Translations under genes and position numbers: made by a program | Part shown: positions 51,165 through 63,400 of the stretch, piece after piece | How the letters are laid out: the number at the start of each line of letters is the position of its first letter | Numbering within the stretch: position 1 is the first letter of the stretch | The notes under the pieces: model-generated | Database searches by the model: none | What the model was told of the DNA's origin: nothing | Seen by the model: only the letters and a program-made list of their open reading frames with translations | Origin: Parietichytrium sp. I65-24A | Lineage: Eukaryota; Sar; Bigyra; Thraustochytrida; Thraustochytriidae | Reading direction: 5' to 3' | Length of the DNA: 64,000 nt | NCBI GenBank assembly: GCA_012862575.1 | Contig: BLSF01000014.1 | Location: forward strand, 434,001-498,000

Positions 51165-54100
51165 GCCCTCAGTCCTTGTCCTTGCGCTCCCCGGCGTGTA
51201 CTTTGCCCTAACTTATCGCGATTCGGATTGCAACGACGACAGCGCTCTCCTCTTGTCCACCGTGAGTTCAAGGTCTGTTTGGCTTTCTGTCTTCTTTCAC
51301 ACCCATCCAAATCCGCATTTTGTGATTGGCTCTGCAAAGCTAACCTACTCACGGTCAACTCACTAAACTCACTTGCAGATCGTTACGAGTAGGAGAGATC
51401 GAAAAGAAACTTGAACCGCCTGTGAAGAGAGCAGAAAAAGAGATTAGGAGCAGCTAAACCAACGGCAGGGGAGACAGAAGAGCTTTCTTCCTCGCAGTGA
51501 GGAGGGAAGAAGGAGGGCAAGGAGTTAGATTAGCCAGGTTTGCTCACCTGCGAAAACTTTGCAGAGGCATAGGAGGCAGGATAGATCGGGATAGGTTGCC
51601 CAACTTCTTGCTCGCAACTCGACGGTTTTACAGGTTTTACTGTGAGAACGTATGCAACGAGTGCAACGAGGGCAGGCCAAACCTAACCTGTAAGTAGTGA
51701 AGAGGAGGCGGAAGTCTTGTGCAACTTGTGTAGGAGCGTTCCGTCATGTTTCGTCAAGCCTGGTCGAAGAAGGCACGCAGTCCAATGGACTGAGTGAGCC
51801 TCTGAGACGCACTCATACACCCGTACAAAGGAGTACAGTTATCTTGAGAAGCAATAAACATGAAAACAAAGGTTTTCACACGCAAAGTTAGAGTAGAAAC
51901 CAGCACAACCACAGACCAGACCAGCAAAGACAGAGCATCCAAAAACAAAAATGAAAGCTGAGCACAGCTCTCTCAGCGCTCTGTAATGGATGAGCATTGG
52001 TGAATGGATTCAATTAACTTTTCCCACTCCCGTCGCCTTCGACCTCTCCACTGTAGACTTTTCAGAATCAGAACAGCTTTTATTTATGTGGGCAGCACTG
52101 GCCTTCTCAGCTTTCAAATTCTGTAACTTTACTCACCCTCTGATCAGCAAATTACGCTTCTAGTACGCTCTGAATTCCTATTTTTCCTATTTCCTCTCTT
52201 TCCTCTCTTTCCTCTCTGCTCTTTCTCCCTGTTCGCTCACGCTTGCTCCCCAAAAGTTGTGCTCTTACAGGTAAGCGTGTGCTGCGCCTTTTTGACAGAG
52301 TGGGACACACCTTGCAAGTTGGAACTACTGGGAAGAGTCTCGAAAACAAGACCCAGACGCCAGCTTCGTTAGCACCGTCTACTGTACTCGGGTAGTCCTA
52401 CGGTGTGGTCTGGCTCGGTTTGGTCTATGCCGGTGTGGAGGTCGTCTCATTTTCGCAGCATTTGGTTCCAAGAAAAGAAAAGAAATTGTTATCGGCGCAG
52501 GCGTCGAGCAGGTTGTTCACATCAGTCAGTCGAATGCGCGAATGGGCATATGTTCTGATCCGGGCAAGAATTGCTTCTTGGAATAAGCTCAGCGTTGCAT
52601 GCCACTGCCTCCACTGCCACTCGCTCCGTCAGCTCCAGCAGCAGCAAAAACAGCCGCGTATACTCGCAGTAAGCAAGAGGCCCATAGGTTTATGAACGCA
52701 GCGAGGTCAGCGCGCCACGTGGTCTGTTCTCGGTTGTCTCGGCACGGACACAACTTGCCATACATTCAACTCGAACTTGTTCATACTTTTATTTTTATTT
52801 TTTGGGAAGCTCAATAGTTGACGTCGTGAACGTGAATGTACGGCTGGCTATTCGCGGGTGACGGGTGGTGCACGGAGCACTTTGTATCTTGCCAAGTTGG
52901 GACAAAACGACAAGTCGCTCATTTCACGCGCTGAGTACTACTGAGTGCTGAGTACCTCGGGCGGAGTGTGCGAACTTTGTGAAGGTCCAACTACAAAAAA
53001 TGTTTCAGAGGCAAAAGCGCAGACTGGCGACTGACTGCCAGTGAGAGGCTGAGCAGTCTCCACAGCGACGAAACGCACTACTGCTGGCGACGAGTGAGTG
53101 CGAGTGACCTTGGTATTTGTTTGCTTTTCTTGTTTGTTGGATGAATTTTGATTGATCAACTTGAAGATCGATGATCAAGACTGGTGGAGATTATACCTTT
53201 CCGATGCTCGGTGATGTGAGCGTGCGCGGCTTGTTGGTTGGCTTCTTTTCCCCAACGTTCATGCTACTCAGTACTCTGAACACGTGCGGCCCTTCGCATC
53301 ATGTTAGCTCACTGACAGCCGACAATCATCATCTTCGAAAACCTCAGACTTTGTTTTATTCTGGTTATATTATTTCGATGAAAGGGAGTAGTTTTGGCAA
53401 AAAGAAGAGCTGTGAAAGAGATTTGGCTCTTTTGGCTCTATGAAAGTCCAAGTGTCAGAATTTCCCACTCTTTTTGGGCCTGTCATTCCGCGTAATGTAG
53501 GACTCCACGTACGCCACTCTCCAGAAATATCATTTCTACCCGCTCATTATCCTTTTGCTTAGGAAGCCTGGGCCAGTGTGATCTCGCTGCTATGCGTAGA
53601 GCGTGGAGGTCAGTGGAGGCTCCTGCCTTCTGCCACTAGCCATCTATAGTAATTAGTTAGTGGAGTCAGTGGTCGTTAATTAGCCCTACGCCTCTTTCGC
53701 AAATCTCTTTTCTAATTATGTTGCTTGCACCAAGCGAAATCCTAATTCGATTCCTTCTCTTTTTTACTTTCAGTGCTTTCCCATGAAAAGAAATCAACTT
53801 AGCAAAAGAATAGTCAATGCGTTCGTAGTGTTTGCGGGAACGAGGGAGAAATTAAATGAACCGAAAGGCGCTTCCAAGAACGGAGTCGCACTATAGTGTA
53901 CACTGTCAGAGCACTAAGGGAGCTGGACCAAACGAGTCAGGTAGTAGCGACTAGCATGAGCGACTGTTTCACTCGCTAAGTGTAGCTACCAGGAGAGGTA
54001 AAGTGAAATTGGCTCGCGACAACGGTGTCACACAATTCAAACAATTGCACAACTTTCAAATCAAGTTACGCATTACGCATTACGCGACACGGTGTTGCTT

Positions 54101-54982
54101 GAGCTGAAAATCGAAGAGAGTCTCATATTCTAGCAATCTGTAGGTTAGCATTAGAACTTCGGGTCTCTTCTGTTCTTTTTGTTCATTTGACTTTATTGAG
54201 ATTGTTTGTCATTTGTCATTCACTTACTGGTACAGTACATGTTCTGTCCTGACTGTGAATTCTGAATTCTGAATTCTGAATTTTGTCAATTGACAATTGA
54301 CATGTGAAAAAATTTGTTCTTGAGACTGTGAGTTTGAATATAGTGTTAAAGTATAGAACTATTTTACTTTCTTCAAGAACCGGTAATTCCTGACCATCAT
54401 GAGCGCATCAGTATAACAAATGGAAACGCGAATGAGTCCTCCCCTGACAGAAAAAGGAATGGAGACAGGGCAAGTTTGAGAACGTGATGCACTAAATAAG
54501 ACCAATCGGGTCTTGAGAAGAGCGAAAGGACAAGGTGGAAGTCAGCCGCTATGGGCGCATTCGAAGGGAGTATAAAATCGCCCCGAGGGAAGCGGAGAAC
54601 CCAAGCTCATGACAGCCCGGTTGCACCGTCGTTCCGAACAAATTAGAAACTTTGCCGAGTATCAGATCAAGCGCTAATCGAATCGGAGTCACCTGTTCCA
54701 CTCGTCGTGCCTTCAAAGCTCAGAGTGACGATAATTACCGTTCTTGAGAGAGGCTTGTTTTTTGACATTGTTGAGAAGGGAGGGAAGCAGCGCGAACGGA
54801 ATGGAACCGATAGAACTTGCAAGTGCCGGGGCTTGGCTGCACGCATGTCTGGCAGGATTCCTGAGAAAAAACATCGTAGAATCGTGGAGCGCTGTTTGGA
54901 AAGGAGAGAGAGAGAGAATCTCATTTCGTAGATACACAGGAATTTGTAAGCAGCAGCAACAGCAGCTTCGCGGTCTTGCACC
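51165..54982. other. Long intergenic region, nothing recognised
   Basis: About 3.8 kb with no convincing gene on either strand. Open frames are short, overlapping and without recognisable features. It contains A/T-rich patches and short imperfect repeats such as GAATTCT units near 54258-54285. Confidence 0.5.
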
Positions 54983-56480
54983 TCACTGAGACGGGCCAGC
55001 ACGAGTACGCGACGCAATCGAATTTGCACAGAAGTTCTTGAGAGTACGCGATGCAATCGAATTTGCACAGAAGTTCATGAGAATACTCAAATTGTCGCCG
55101 TGACAAACAACCCCACCTAGCCCGTGCGATACATCTGCGAGCCATTGATAGCTGCTCGTCACGAGGACCTGCCCTTCGTTTGTGATAGAGTGCCCACGAG
55201 GATAGAACGCAAGCTTGCAGAGGTCATCTGCGTCTCCGGGAACCAAAGAATACGGTGAAGCAGCTTCGGGAAGAATGCGAAAGTTGGTCTCTTCAGAGTT
55301 CACGAACATGGCATACTCCTTGATGATTTTGAAGGGAGCTGAAAGGATTGCGTTTGTCGGTAGCGAGTGGACCCTCAGATGGTCGAACCGCCTAGTCCGG
55401 CTGGTTTCAATACCAAGCCATTCAACCATTTTGGCGTTTTGATGGCCCATCGAAGTAAAATCTCCATATGCCGACAGAATAGCAGCTCCTCCACCATTCA
55501 CGAACTCTTGAATGCATTCGATTTCGGCGTGGGATAGTGCCGGGCTCTCAATGGTGCACAAAATGAGCAAATCTGCATTCTCGAAAGCCTTTGGTGTGAA
55601 CGTGTCAACTGGTCGAAGCTTGAGATCAAAGTGACAGAGAAGGGTTGATCTCATGACGCCGAAACCGTGGCCCATGATTGATGAAAATCCGCACCGATCA
55701 TCAAGAGTTACAACAGTTAGTTTCAGCTTTTGTCGATTGGCGATGCACGCGCATCTCGAAGAGCCATCTTCAGACAACAGGTTGCCCCGGCAATTGCTAC
55801 ACTTTTGTCGTCTCATCAGAGTTACCCAGTCCGATTGCTTCTGTGGCGGTTTCGGAAAGTCAAAGCAGATTTTCCTGCTCAACCTCGCCCAGAGTTCCTC
55901 CTTCCGTCCAAGGGTCAGAAATGTTTTGCAGGTCAGCTGAGCGCTGATGAGGTCCTTCGGTCCGAGATAAGAGAGAATGTTTTCGACAGCATCATCATTG
56001 ATGCTCGTAATGTCGATGGCTCTCGGCCGCTTACGGTGCAGCTCGTCTTCAGCCTCACGTGCTGCTCGTCTCCTCGCAACGATGCTGAGCCTTCCGCAAT
56101 TGTCACGAACACAGTTTAACTCCGGTCGTTCTAAAAAGGACAAAATGTGCTCGAGCACATCTGCACCCAGACAGTTGATTCCTTCTACATCCTCACCTTG
56201 CGAGCCAATGTCGGACCCGGGCGCATGGTTGGACTCGGAATGCATGTCCGTCGCGGGTTCAAGGGCTTCGTGAGCAAGGAAGACGAGACGCGGCCCTCTG
56301 CCTTTCTGCGAGATGGTGTTGTCGACTTGTGAATTCCAGTTTTGCGAGATGAAAGTCCGGCAAGAAAAAAAATGACGAGCAAAACACAGTTTTACCTTGC
56401 TTGACCTTTGCCTCCATCCCACTAGTACGCCCGAGATTACTGCTTTGCATAGCAACCTCCGAGTGTACAGTGGTCCTCAT
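54983..56480 (-). CDS. F-box protein with glutamine-amidotransferase-like domain
   Basis: The main frame encodes an F-box (ITSINDDAVENILSYLGPKDLISAQLTCKTFLTLG), preceded by a second, weaker F-box-like stretch (CLGADVLEHILSFLERPEL). A Cys cluster follows (CSNCRG...CAC), then a domain with NADLLILCTIESPALS and IQEFVNGGGAAILSAYGDF, the pattern of ThuA/class-I amidotransferase-like folds. F-box proteins recruit substrates to SCF ubiquitin ligases. I propose two exons, 56396-56480 and 54983-56325, with a 70-bp GT-AG intron; phases agree, but the first in-frame ATG without that exon is at 56245. The last 39 codons contain a 13-residue tandem duplication (NFCANSIASRT twice) from a 39-bp repeat. Confidence 0.72.
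55003..55076. repeat. 39-bp tandem duplication at F-box gene 3' end
   Basis: Copies 55003-55037 and 55042-55076 are 35 bp long and differ at one position; period 39 bp, so the frame is kept. Confidence 0.9.
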
Positions 56481-58200
56481 GGATGATGGACTGTGCGCTC
56501 AGCTTTCTCAACTCAGTCAGAATTCAGTTGAAACGAGTGATGGTCGTTCCTCTCCTTCTTCCACTCTGCATTGCACACATCCCAACAGCAGCAGCGATTC
56601 CGTCAATCATAAGTGTTCGTTCGATTCTCGACCTAGTCGAATGCAAAACTCTTACTGCAGCGGCAATGGTGTCAGCTTTGGCTACCTAACAGACTTTTGA
56701 TTGATTTTGACTGTAAAAGAATTATGCTTTCCGAGGGGGGGTGATCCCACACGCACAACCATGCAATCAGCACATCCCAGCACATCCCAGCTCATCCCAA
56801 CAAGACCAAGACAGGAAAAGACAGGACAAGACATTTCCGTACCGGTACTGGTACTGGCATCCCAGTCCAAAACGTCGGGTGTCGCAGGAGCCCCGGACGC
56901 TTTATCGGCATTCACAGGATTCACAGTCAGAACTGTCTCTTGATTGATCGATTGACTGATTGGTCAGATTGATCTGTCAAAAGAACCAGTGCGTGCCTTT
57001 TCAAGTTGTGACATCCTTCCTTCATGTCTGTCAAGACTCCTGACTTGCTCGCTCGTCCGTCTTACTTAGGCCGAGGCAAGTCTGATAAACTACATAAACC
57101 AAGTCTTATGTATTACTAACGCAAGGGGTTAGTGCGAGCACGTGCACGTTTTCTCTCGTTCCACGCATGTTCCACACTTAGCATTATTCTACTCTCGTAT
57201 AGCGAACAGAGAGAGCTTCCCTGTTGACCCATAGCTAGTTCTAGAGACCAACTGTCCTCCCTCCTCTGCCTCCGCACACTCAATATCAGTTCCAGCGGTA
57301 GGAGAAAATAAGCGGACGGTAGCAGTGCTAATGCCTGCCATAGCGAGGTGCCACACACTCCGCACAGTAAACTGCGGGGGCATCATCTCAGCGGACTTGC
57401 CAATTCTGCGCTCCTCCGATGGGACTTTCCCATTGAGTTGCTTATTATCAGCACGCTCCCTCCCACCCTGTAAGGATCTCCAAAACTCATCCCTACCTCC
57501 GATCTACCGTAATCCATAACCCCCTGGGGAACCTAGACGCCGCAACTCACATAAACCCATCCTACCAGCCGGATAGGACCTCCTAGACTCTGGCAGGTGG
57601 GCATGGTGTAGTGCCATCTACCGTTCCGCTAGCCATGCCGAGGGACTACGTATCTCTTTATATCGAGGCGCTAAGAACGCCGACAAAAAAAGGAAAAAGC
57701 GAAAAAAGCGAGAGAAAAAGGCGCAGTAAATCGCGGAGAAAAGCGAGGGAAAAAAGGTGTCCTCGCGTACACCCCGAGGTACTCGAAAGGCGGCGAAGCA
57801 GAGCGGGCAGCGCGGAGCAGCAGCCTCGACTAGGAGACCACGAGCGCGGCGCTCCCACCGCGACGGCTAGCAACCAAGAACCCGGGCAGAACCTGCCGGT
57901 TCTCCTCTCTCTCACTCCAAACCCCAACAGCCCAACAGCCCAACAGCCCAACAACCTGGAGAGTCTGGACAGTCTGGACAGTCTGGACAGTCTGGAGACT
58001 GAGCGCGTTTGAGTGTCTGAGTGGCTGAGAGGGAAGAGTGTAATTGCCTTGGCGAGCAAAGTAGGCAGAGAAGTGTATCACGAACGAGGAGAGTGGAGAG
58101 TGGAAAGTGGAGAAAAATCAATAGTGTGAGATTGAGCGGGACAAGAAATTCTTGTCGGGGAACGGAAAGAAGGAACAGAGGGTTTGCAGAGGGCGGCAGC
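56481..58200. other. Divergent intergenic region
   Basis: No gene recognised. Contains CCCAACAG repeats (57923-57955) and AGTCTGGAC repeats (57962-57996). The Lys/Arg-rich open frame at 57635-58012 ends before the SAM-repeat gene and lacks family features. Confidence 0.5.
57962..57996. repeat. AGTCTGGAC nonamer repeat
   Basis: Four copies of a 9-bp unit in the probable promoter or 5' UTR of the SAM-repeat gene. Confidence 0.88.
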
Positions 58201-61200
58201 ATGCGCGCGGCTAGCAGGAGCTCGAGCAGAGCGCGGCGCAATGGAGTGGAAAAGTCGTCGCGAAGCCAGAGCCGCGCGAGGTCAGAGTCGAAGCACTCGA
58301 GGGACATTCAGAGAATGATCAAGGAATTGGACGTGCGCACTGGCGTGCTGGACGATGTGATGGACTCGAGGGAGTACAAGCGCGCGAAATTCAATTTCAG
58401 GAAGCGGATGGACGATCTTCTGTTTGTGTCAGAGCTGGGGTCGTCCGAGGACGAGTCGTCTGCTTCTGAAGACGGAATGGTGTTTGAGGCACCAGCGCCC
58501 GCGCCAGCTCCTGCGGTGGCGGTGGCCAAAGCGGCGCCGATTACGAGAAAGGTGGAGTGGGAGGGCATCAAAGCTGTGCTCCGAAAAAACGGGTTCAAAG
58601 CATTTGTTCCGTTGTTCGAAGCGAATAACTGCACAACGCTGGAGGACGCACAGGCTCTGAAACATGAGGATCTCAAGCAGTGGGGAATCGAGATCTTCAA
58701 GGACAGGGCAGCCATCATTCATTGTTTTCTCAATTACGTGAGCGCCAGTGATGCATCTTCCGCCCCGGAAGATGATGGACTGGCGCAGTCCGCCTCGGAC
58801 AACTCCCTGCTAGAGTCCGAGCATTCCGAGGCGGAGGCTGTCGATCTTGATCCAGGGCACAGCGCAGAGGAATACCTCTCTGACTCGTCTGCTGAAGGTC
58901 TCAACCCAGTGCAGCAAATTCTGGAGTCCATCGGTTATGGCAGGTTTTGCCCCCTCTTCGAAAATTACACCATTCATCGCGCCAAGAATCTTGATCATCA
59001 AACTCTACGAGAGAAGGGCATCGTAGTTGCTTCGCAACGAGAGAAAATTCTGGAGGCGTTCGAAGCAGCCGCACTGCGTGAAGCCAAGCGCCGAGTGCTG
59101 AAAGACCCGGTAGTTGTTGTGCGAAGCCGATCGTTAGACCGCTCAACCGCTGCTCATACACCTTCACGGAAGCAGTCCCTGGAACGAGTCATTTCTTCCC
59201 GCATAGCTCGGGGCGAGTCAGTTGCGAGATCCGTCAGGAGCGCTTCGATTCAGGCTCGAGCGAGAGGCAAATCTTTGGAGCGGGCGCGAGGTGTGTCCGT
59301 GGCTCCGATCTCGAAAGCGAGAGGAAAGTCCGTCGTAGCAGAGCGTAAGCGGGCAAGCTCCCTCACAAAGCATTCCGAGAGAAAGCGCTCGGTATCCAAG
59401 GCGCGTCACAAGAAGTTGGATCCAGACTTTGAGGCTCTTCTAAACAGCGTGGGGCTATTGCAGTACAAACAGTACTTTGTTCTTGACGGTAAGATCTCTC
59501 TGGACGATGTTAAAGACATGACCATGCCTGAGCTACAGAAAATTGGCATCACCACCTATGCCCACCGCAGGCTGCTTCTAGACCGGGTGAAGGAGTTTAC
59601 AAAGGAAGCGGCAGAGGAGAGCTCCGAGGACGAAGCTGGTGGTAAATCTGGGGCCTCTGTCAGCAGTTCTGACCTGGAAATGGAGTTGGAGTTGAGCAAA
59701 GTATTGGACGATTTGGCCATGGAAAAGTACAAGGAAAGCCTCTGCCGTGCCGGATATAGAGCGATCCGTGATTTTGAAGGTGTTACTCATCGCAACCTGA
59801 AGGACGGGGGTGTCAAGCACGTTGCTCATGCGGACATTATTATTTCCAAGATGAAGGAGCTCAACAACGAGGGTGTTTCCGCTAAAATCGCTGAGGAGCT
59901 GGAGAAGAGGCTCAAATTGGACCGGAAGAAGGGTGCTGACTCGTCGTCGTCGTCGTCGTCGTCCTCTTCGGACAGCTCCGACTCGGATTCTTCATCAGAC
60001 GACTCCTCTACGTCTGGAGATGGCACGGAAAAAGAGTCAGAGAAGAAGGAGAAGCCATCGGATGAGGAGAAGGAGATTAAGAAAGTTCTCAAGAAAAACG
60101 GGCTTGCGAATTACTGGAACGAGTTAAAAACTCAGGAGCTCATTTCGTTTGAAAAGCTGAAAAAGGTGTCACACGAGGATCTCCGCAAGGCCGGTATCCT
60201 GTTGTTTTCCAAGCGCAAGCTCATCATCGACACGTTTAAAGCCTATTCCCCAAAGAGTGTAACCGTCAAGGCTGGCAAGAGCGACTCATCTAAGAAGAAG
60301 AAGGCGTCGGAGAAGAAAGGCAAAAAGGCAAGTGAGGAAGCCTCCAAGAAGAAATCCAAGAAGAAGAAAGCCGAGGAGACCGCTGAGTCCTCGTCATCGT
60401 CGTCATCGTCGAGTTCATCAGACTCTGATACTTCGTCTTCTTCCGCTGCTTCTTCCAAGAAAAAGACTACGAAGGCCGATAGCAAAAAGGGCAAGTCAAA
60501 GAAAGAGTCATCTGATTCTTCTAGTAGCTCGTCCGACTCCTCTTCTGAGAGTGACGCGAAAAAGAAGAAGGCTGGCGAGAAGTCCAAGTCGAAGAAAAAG
60601 GACAGCAGTAGCAGTAGTAGCTCGGACAGCTCCAGTAGCAGCAGCAGCGACGGTGGCGGTGGGAATGTTGTCAAGGAGGTTCTTAAAGGCATAAAGATGG
60701 AGTCCCACTACGATTCGATGAAAAAGGCCGGGCTAGACTCTCTAAAGAAATGTCAAACGGTCAGTCATAGTCTTCTTCGCGGCGCGGGTGTCTCTTTATT
60801 TTCAGAGCGTGATAAAATTATTCAGGCTTTCAAGGACTACGACCCCAAGAAGAGTAAGAAAGGTGGCAAAGATGCGAAGGAAAAGAAAGAAAAGGGCGAA
60901 AAGAAGAAGAAGAAAGAAGAGAGCAGCAGCAGCAGCAGCAGCAGCAGCGAGAGCAGCAGCAGTGGTAAGGGCGGTGGCGAAAGTGAGGAAGATGCTTTGA
61001 AGAAGATATTCAAGGAGCTCAATCTCAGCGATAATTTAAAGGCCGCACTGAAAGCAGGATTCACCATGGAATGCGGCAAAAAAGGTTCTCATATCGAGTT
61101 GAAGAATGCGGGAATCATCATGACCCAGCGCTTCGATATTCTAAAGGCGTGTAAAGCATGGGAGCCTGGCAGCGGCGGCAAGAAGGACTCGAAGGAGAAG

Positions 61201-63400
61201 AAGAAGAAAAAGAGCGCAAGTTCCTCTTCAGAATCTTCCTCTTCCTCTTCGGACGCGAAAAGCAAGAAGAAGCGGAGCTCCAGCAAGTCGAGCAGAAAGT
61301 CTTCATCGTCGAGCAGTAGTAGCGCAAGTGGTGGAGGGAATGACGAGAAGGACATCAAGAAGGCCATGAAGGAGGCTGGTCTGGAAGATCAGGCTAAAAC
61401 GATCATCAAGACGTTCAAGACTTTGAAGAGATGCAAGGAGCTCTCACATTCGGACCTGAGAAACGCGGGGATCAGCCTTTTCTCCCAGCGCGATAAAATC
61501 ATCAATGCTTTCCGGGATTTTAAGCCCAGCAAGTCTAGTAGTAAAAAGAGCCGCAGTCGAAGCCGCAGTCGTAGTCGTAGTGCAAGCCGGAAGCGCAAAG
61601 GGTCTTCATCTTCTTCCTCGTCATCGGGAGGAGGTTCTGACGACGAGGCAGAGATCAAGAAGGTCCTCAAAGAAGCAGGTCAAGAGACGCATGCCAAAGC
61701 GATCATCAAAGGGTTTCCAACAATTGAAAAGTGCAAAGCTCTTACCCATTCGGATCTTCGCGGGGTCGGAGTTTCTCTGTTTGGCCAACGAGACAAAATC
61801 ATCACTGCGTTCAAGGAATACACCCCCAAGAAAGGGAAGCGAAAGAGTAAATCTCGGAGTCGGAGCAGAAGCAGGAGCAAGAGTAAAAGCAGGAGTAGGA
61901 GCCGAAAGGGGTCTTCATCAAGCTCTGGTAGTGGCTCAGGAAGTGACGACGAGTCCGAAATCAAAGCTGTGCTAAAAGGCGTTGAGATGGACAAGTACAC
62001 GAAAGATATTATCAAAAGGTTTCCGACAATCAAGGAGTGCCAGAGTCTCATGCACGCAGATCTCAGGNACAAGTCCAAATCCAAGTCAAAAAGCAGGAGC
62101 CGGAGTAGGAGTAGGAGCCGAAAGGGCTCTTCTTCGTCTTCAAGCTCTGGCTCTGGCAGCGACGACGAGGCGGAGATTAAGAGCGTTCTGAAAAGCGTCG
62201 TATATGAACCAGCACGCGAAGGATATTGTGAAGAAGTTTCCGACAATCAAGGAGTGCCAGAGTCTCACGCACTCAGATCTCAGGGGCTTGGGGGTGTCTC
62301 TATTTGGGCAGCGCGACAAGATCATCACTGCATTCAAGGAATACAAACCGAAGAAGAAAGGCAAGAGCAAGTCTCGAAGCAGAAGCAGGAGCAGGAGCAG
62401 GAGTCGAAGCCGTAAAGGGTCGTCCTCGTCAGGAAGTGGAAGCGATGACGAGGCCGAAATCAAAAAGGTGCTGAAGGGAGTAGATATGGAAAAGTTTGCC
62501 AGAGAAATTACGAAGAAATTTCCAACAATAGACGAGTGCAGAGGTCTCACACACAGTGACCTGCGCACCCTTGGAATCAATCTTTTTGGCCAGAGGGATA
62601 AGATCATCAATGCATTTAAAGAGTACAAGCCTAAGAAGAGCAAGTCAAAGAGCAGAAGTAGGAGTAGGAGCAGGAGTAGGAGCCGAAAGGGCTCGTCCAG
62701 CTCCTCAAGCAGCTCTTCCGGAGACGAAGAAGAAATCAGAAAAGTGCTCAAGTCAATTCGCTTGCCCGAGCATGCCAGAGCTGTGCTGAAGGCTGCGCCC
62801 ACGATCAAAGAGTGTAAAACGCTGTCTTCGGCGAATCTGCGAGAAGCCGGAGTGACGAATTACTCTGATCGCGCCAAGATTATGGATGCCTTCAAGGAAT
62901 ATAAGCCGAGAAGAAAAAGCCGCAGTCGAAGCAGAGGTTCGTCTTCGTCCATGTCCGACTCTGAGATAATTCTAGAGATTCTGGGTACTGTCCATCAAAA
63001 GCAGCTCTATAGAGCCTTGGCAAAAGCAGGATTTGATACCGTTGCTAAGTGCAAACGGCTTACGCAAGCAAATTTGAGGGAAATGGGCATTACTACGTAT
63101 CAAGATAGGGACAAAGTCTTGAGAGCGTTCAGAGACTATTCTTCGGGCGATTCTTCCGATTCATATGCTGTCTCGAAGAGCAGGTCAAACTCGAGGTCCT
63201 TTAAGCGTTTCATGGTCGGGGATTACGTGTATCATGTGGAAGCCCCTTCTAAAATCGGAGTCATCGACAGCGCTTCGCGAGGCCAATATAACGTCAAGTT
63301 TGGCAGGAAGGTATGGGGGCCGTATGATGCCTCTATGCTGAACTACTCTCCTCGTCCCCCGAAGAAGAAAGGCTGGCTGAGTCGTTTAATGTCAGTTTAA
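58201..63400 (+). CDS. Giant SAM-like-repeat protein with Ser/Lys and RS-rich linkers
   Basis: A protein of more than 1,700 residues with about 14 copies of a roughly 60-residue helical unit, for example EIKKVLKEAGQ...FPTIEKCKALTHSDLRGVGVSLFGQRDKIITAF. The pattern (short helix, central LTHSDLRxxGI, terminal QRxKII..FKxY) is that of SAM domains. Early copies (from about 58552) are divergent; copies 9-12 are nearly identical. Linkers change along the protein from acidic/Ser runs to Lys/Ser blocks and finally (SR)n RS-domains. After the last unit comes GDYVYHVEAPSKIGVIDS...YNVKFG, a small SH3/Tudor-like beta segment. I chose the first ATG (58201). Two defects: an N at 62068 deletes the end of unit 10, and an extra T at about 62198 shifts the frame. 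Both are probably assembly or base-calling errors in near-identical repeats. SAM repeats can polymerise and RS tracts go to nuclear speckles, so a nuclear scaffold is inferred. Confidence 0.8.
62060..62204. other. Assembly gap (N) and 1-bp frameshift in SAM-repeat gene
   Basis: At 62068 the unit stops after HADLR and the sequence jumps, over one N, into the RS linker, so roughly 30 residues or whole units are missing. At about 62198 removing one T (GTCGTATATG to GTCGATATG) restores the frame and gives the expected KSVDMNQHAKDIV. Confidence 0.75.

Noticed and set aside
57635-58012. Lys/Arg/Ser-rich open frame upstream of the SAM-repeat gene
   Set aside because: Ends in the AGTCTGGAC repeat with a stop, shows no domain, and looks like 5'-flanking low-complexity DNA, although its basic composition resembles the RS protein.
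60243-62808. Several long open frames antisense to the SAM-repeat gene
   Set aside because: Mirror products of Ser/Lys/Arg-rich codons (Leu/Phe/Asp runs); shadows of the plus-strand gene.
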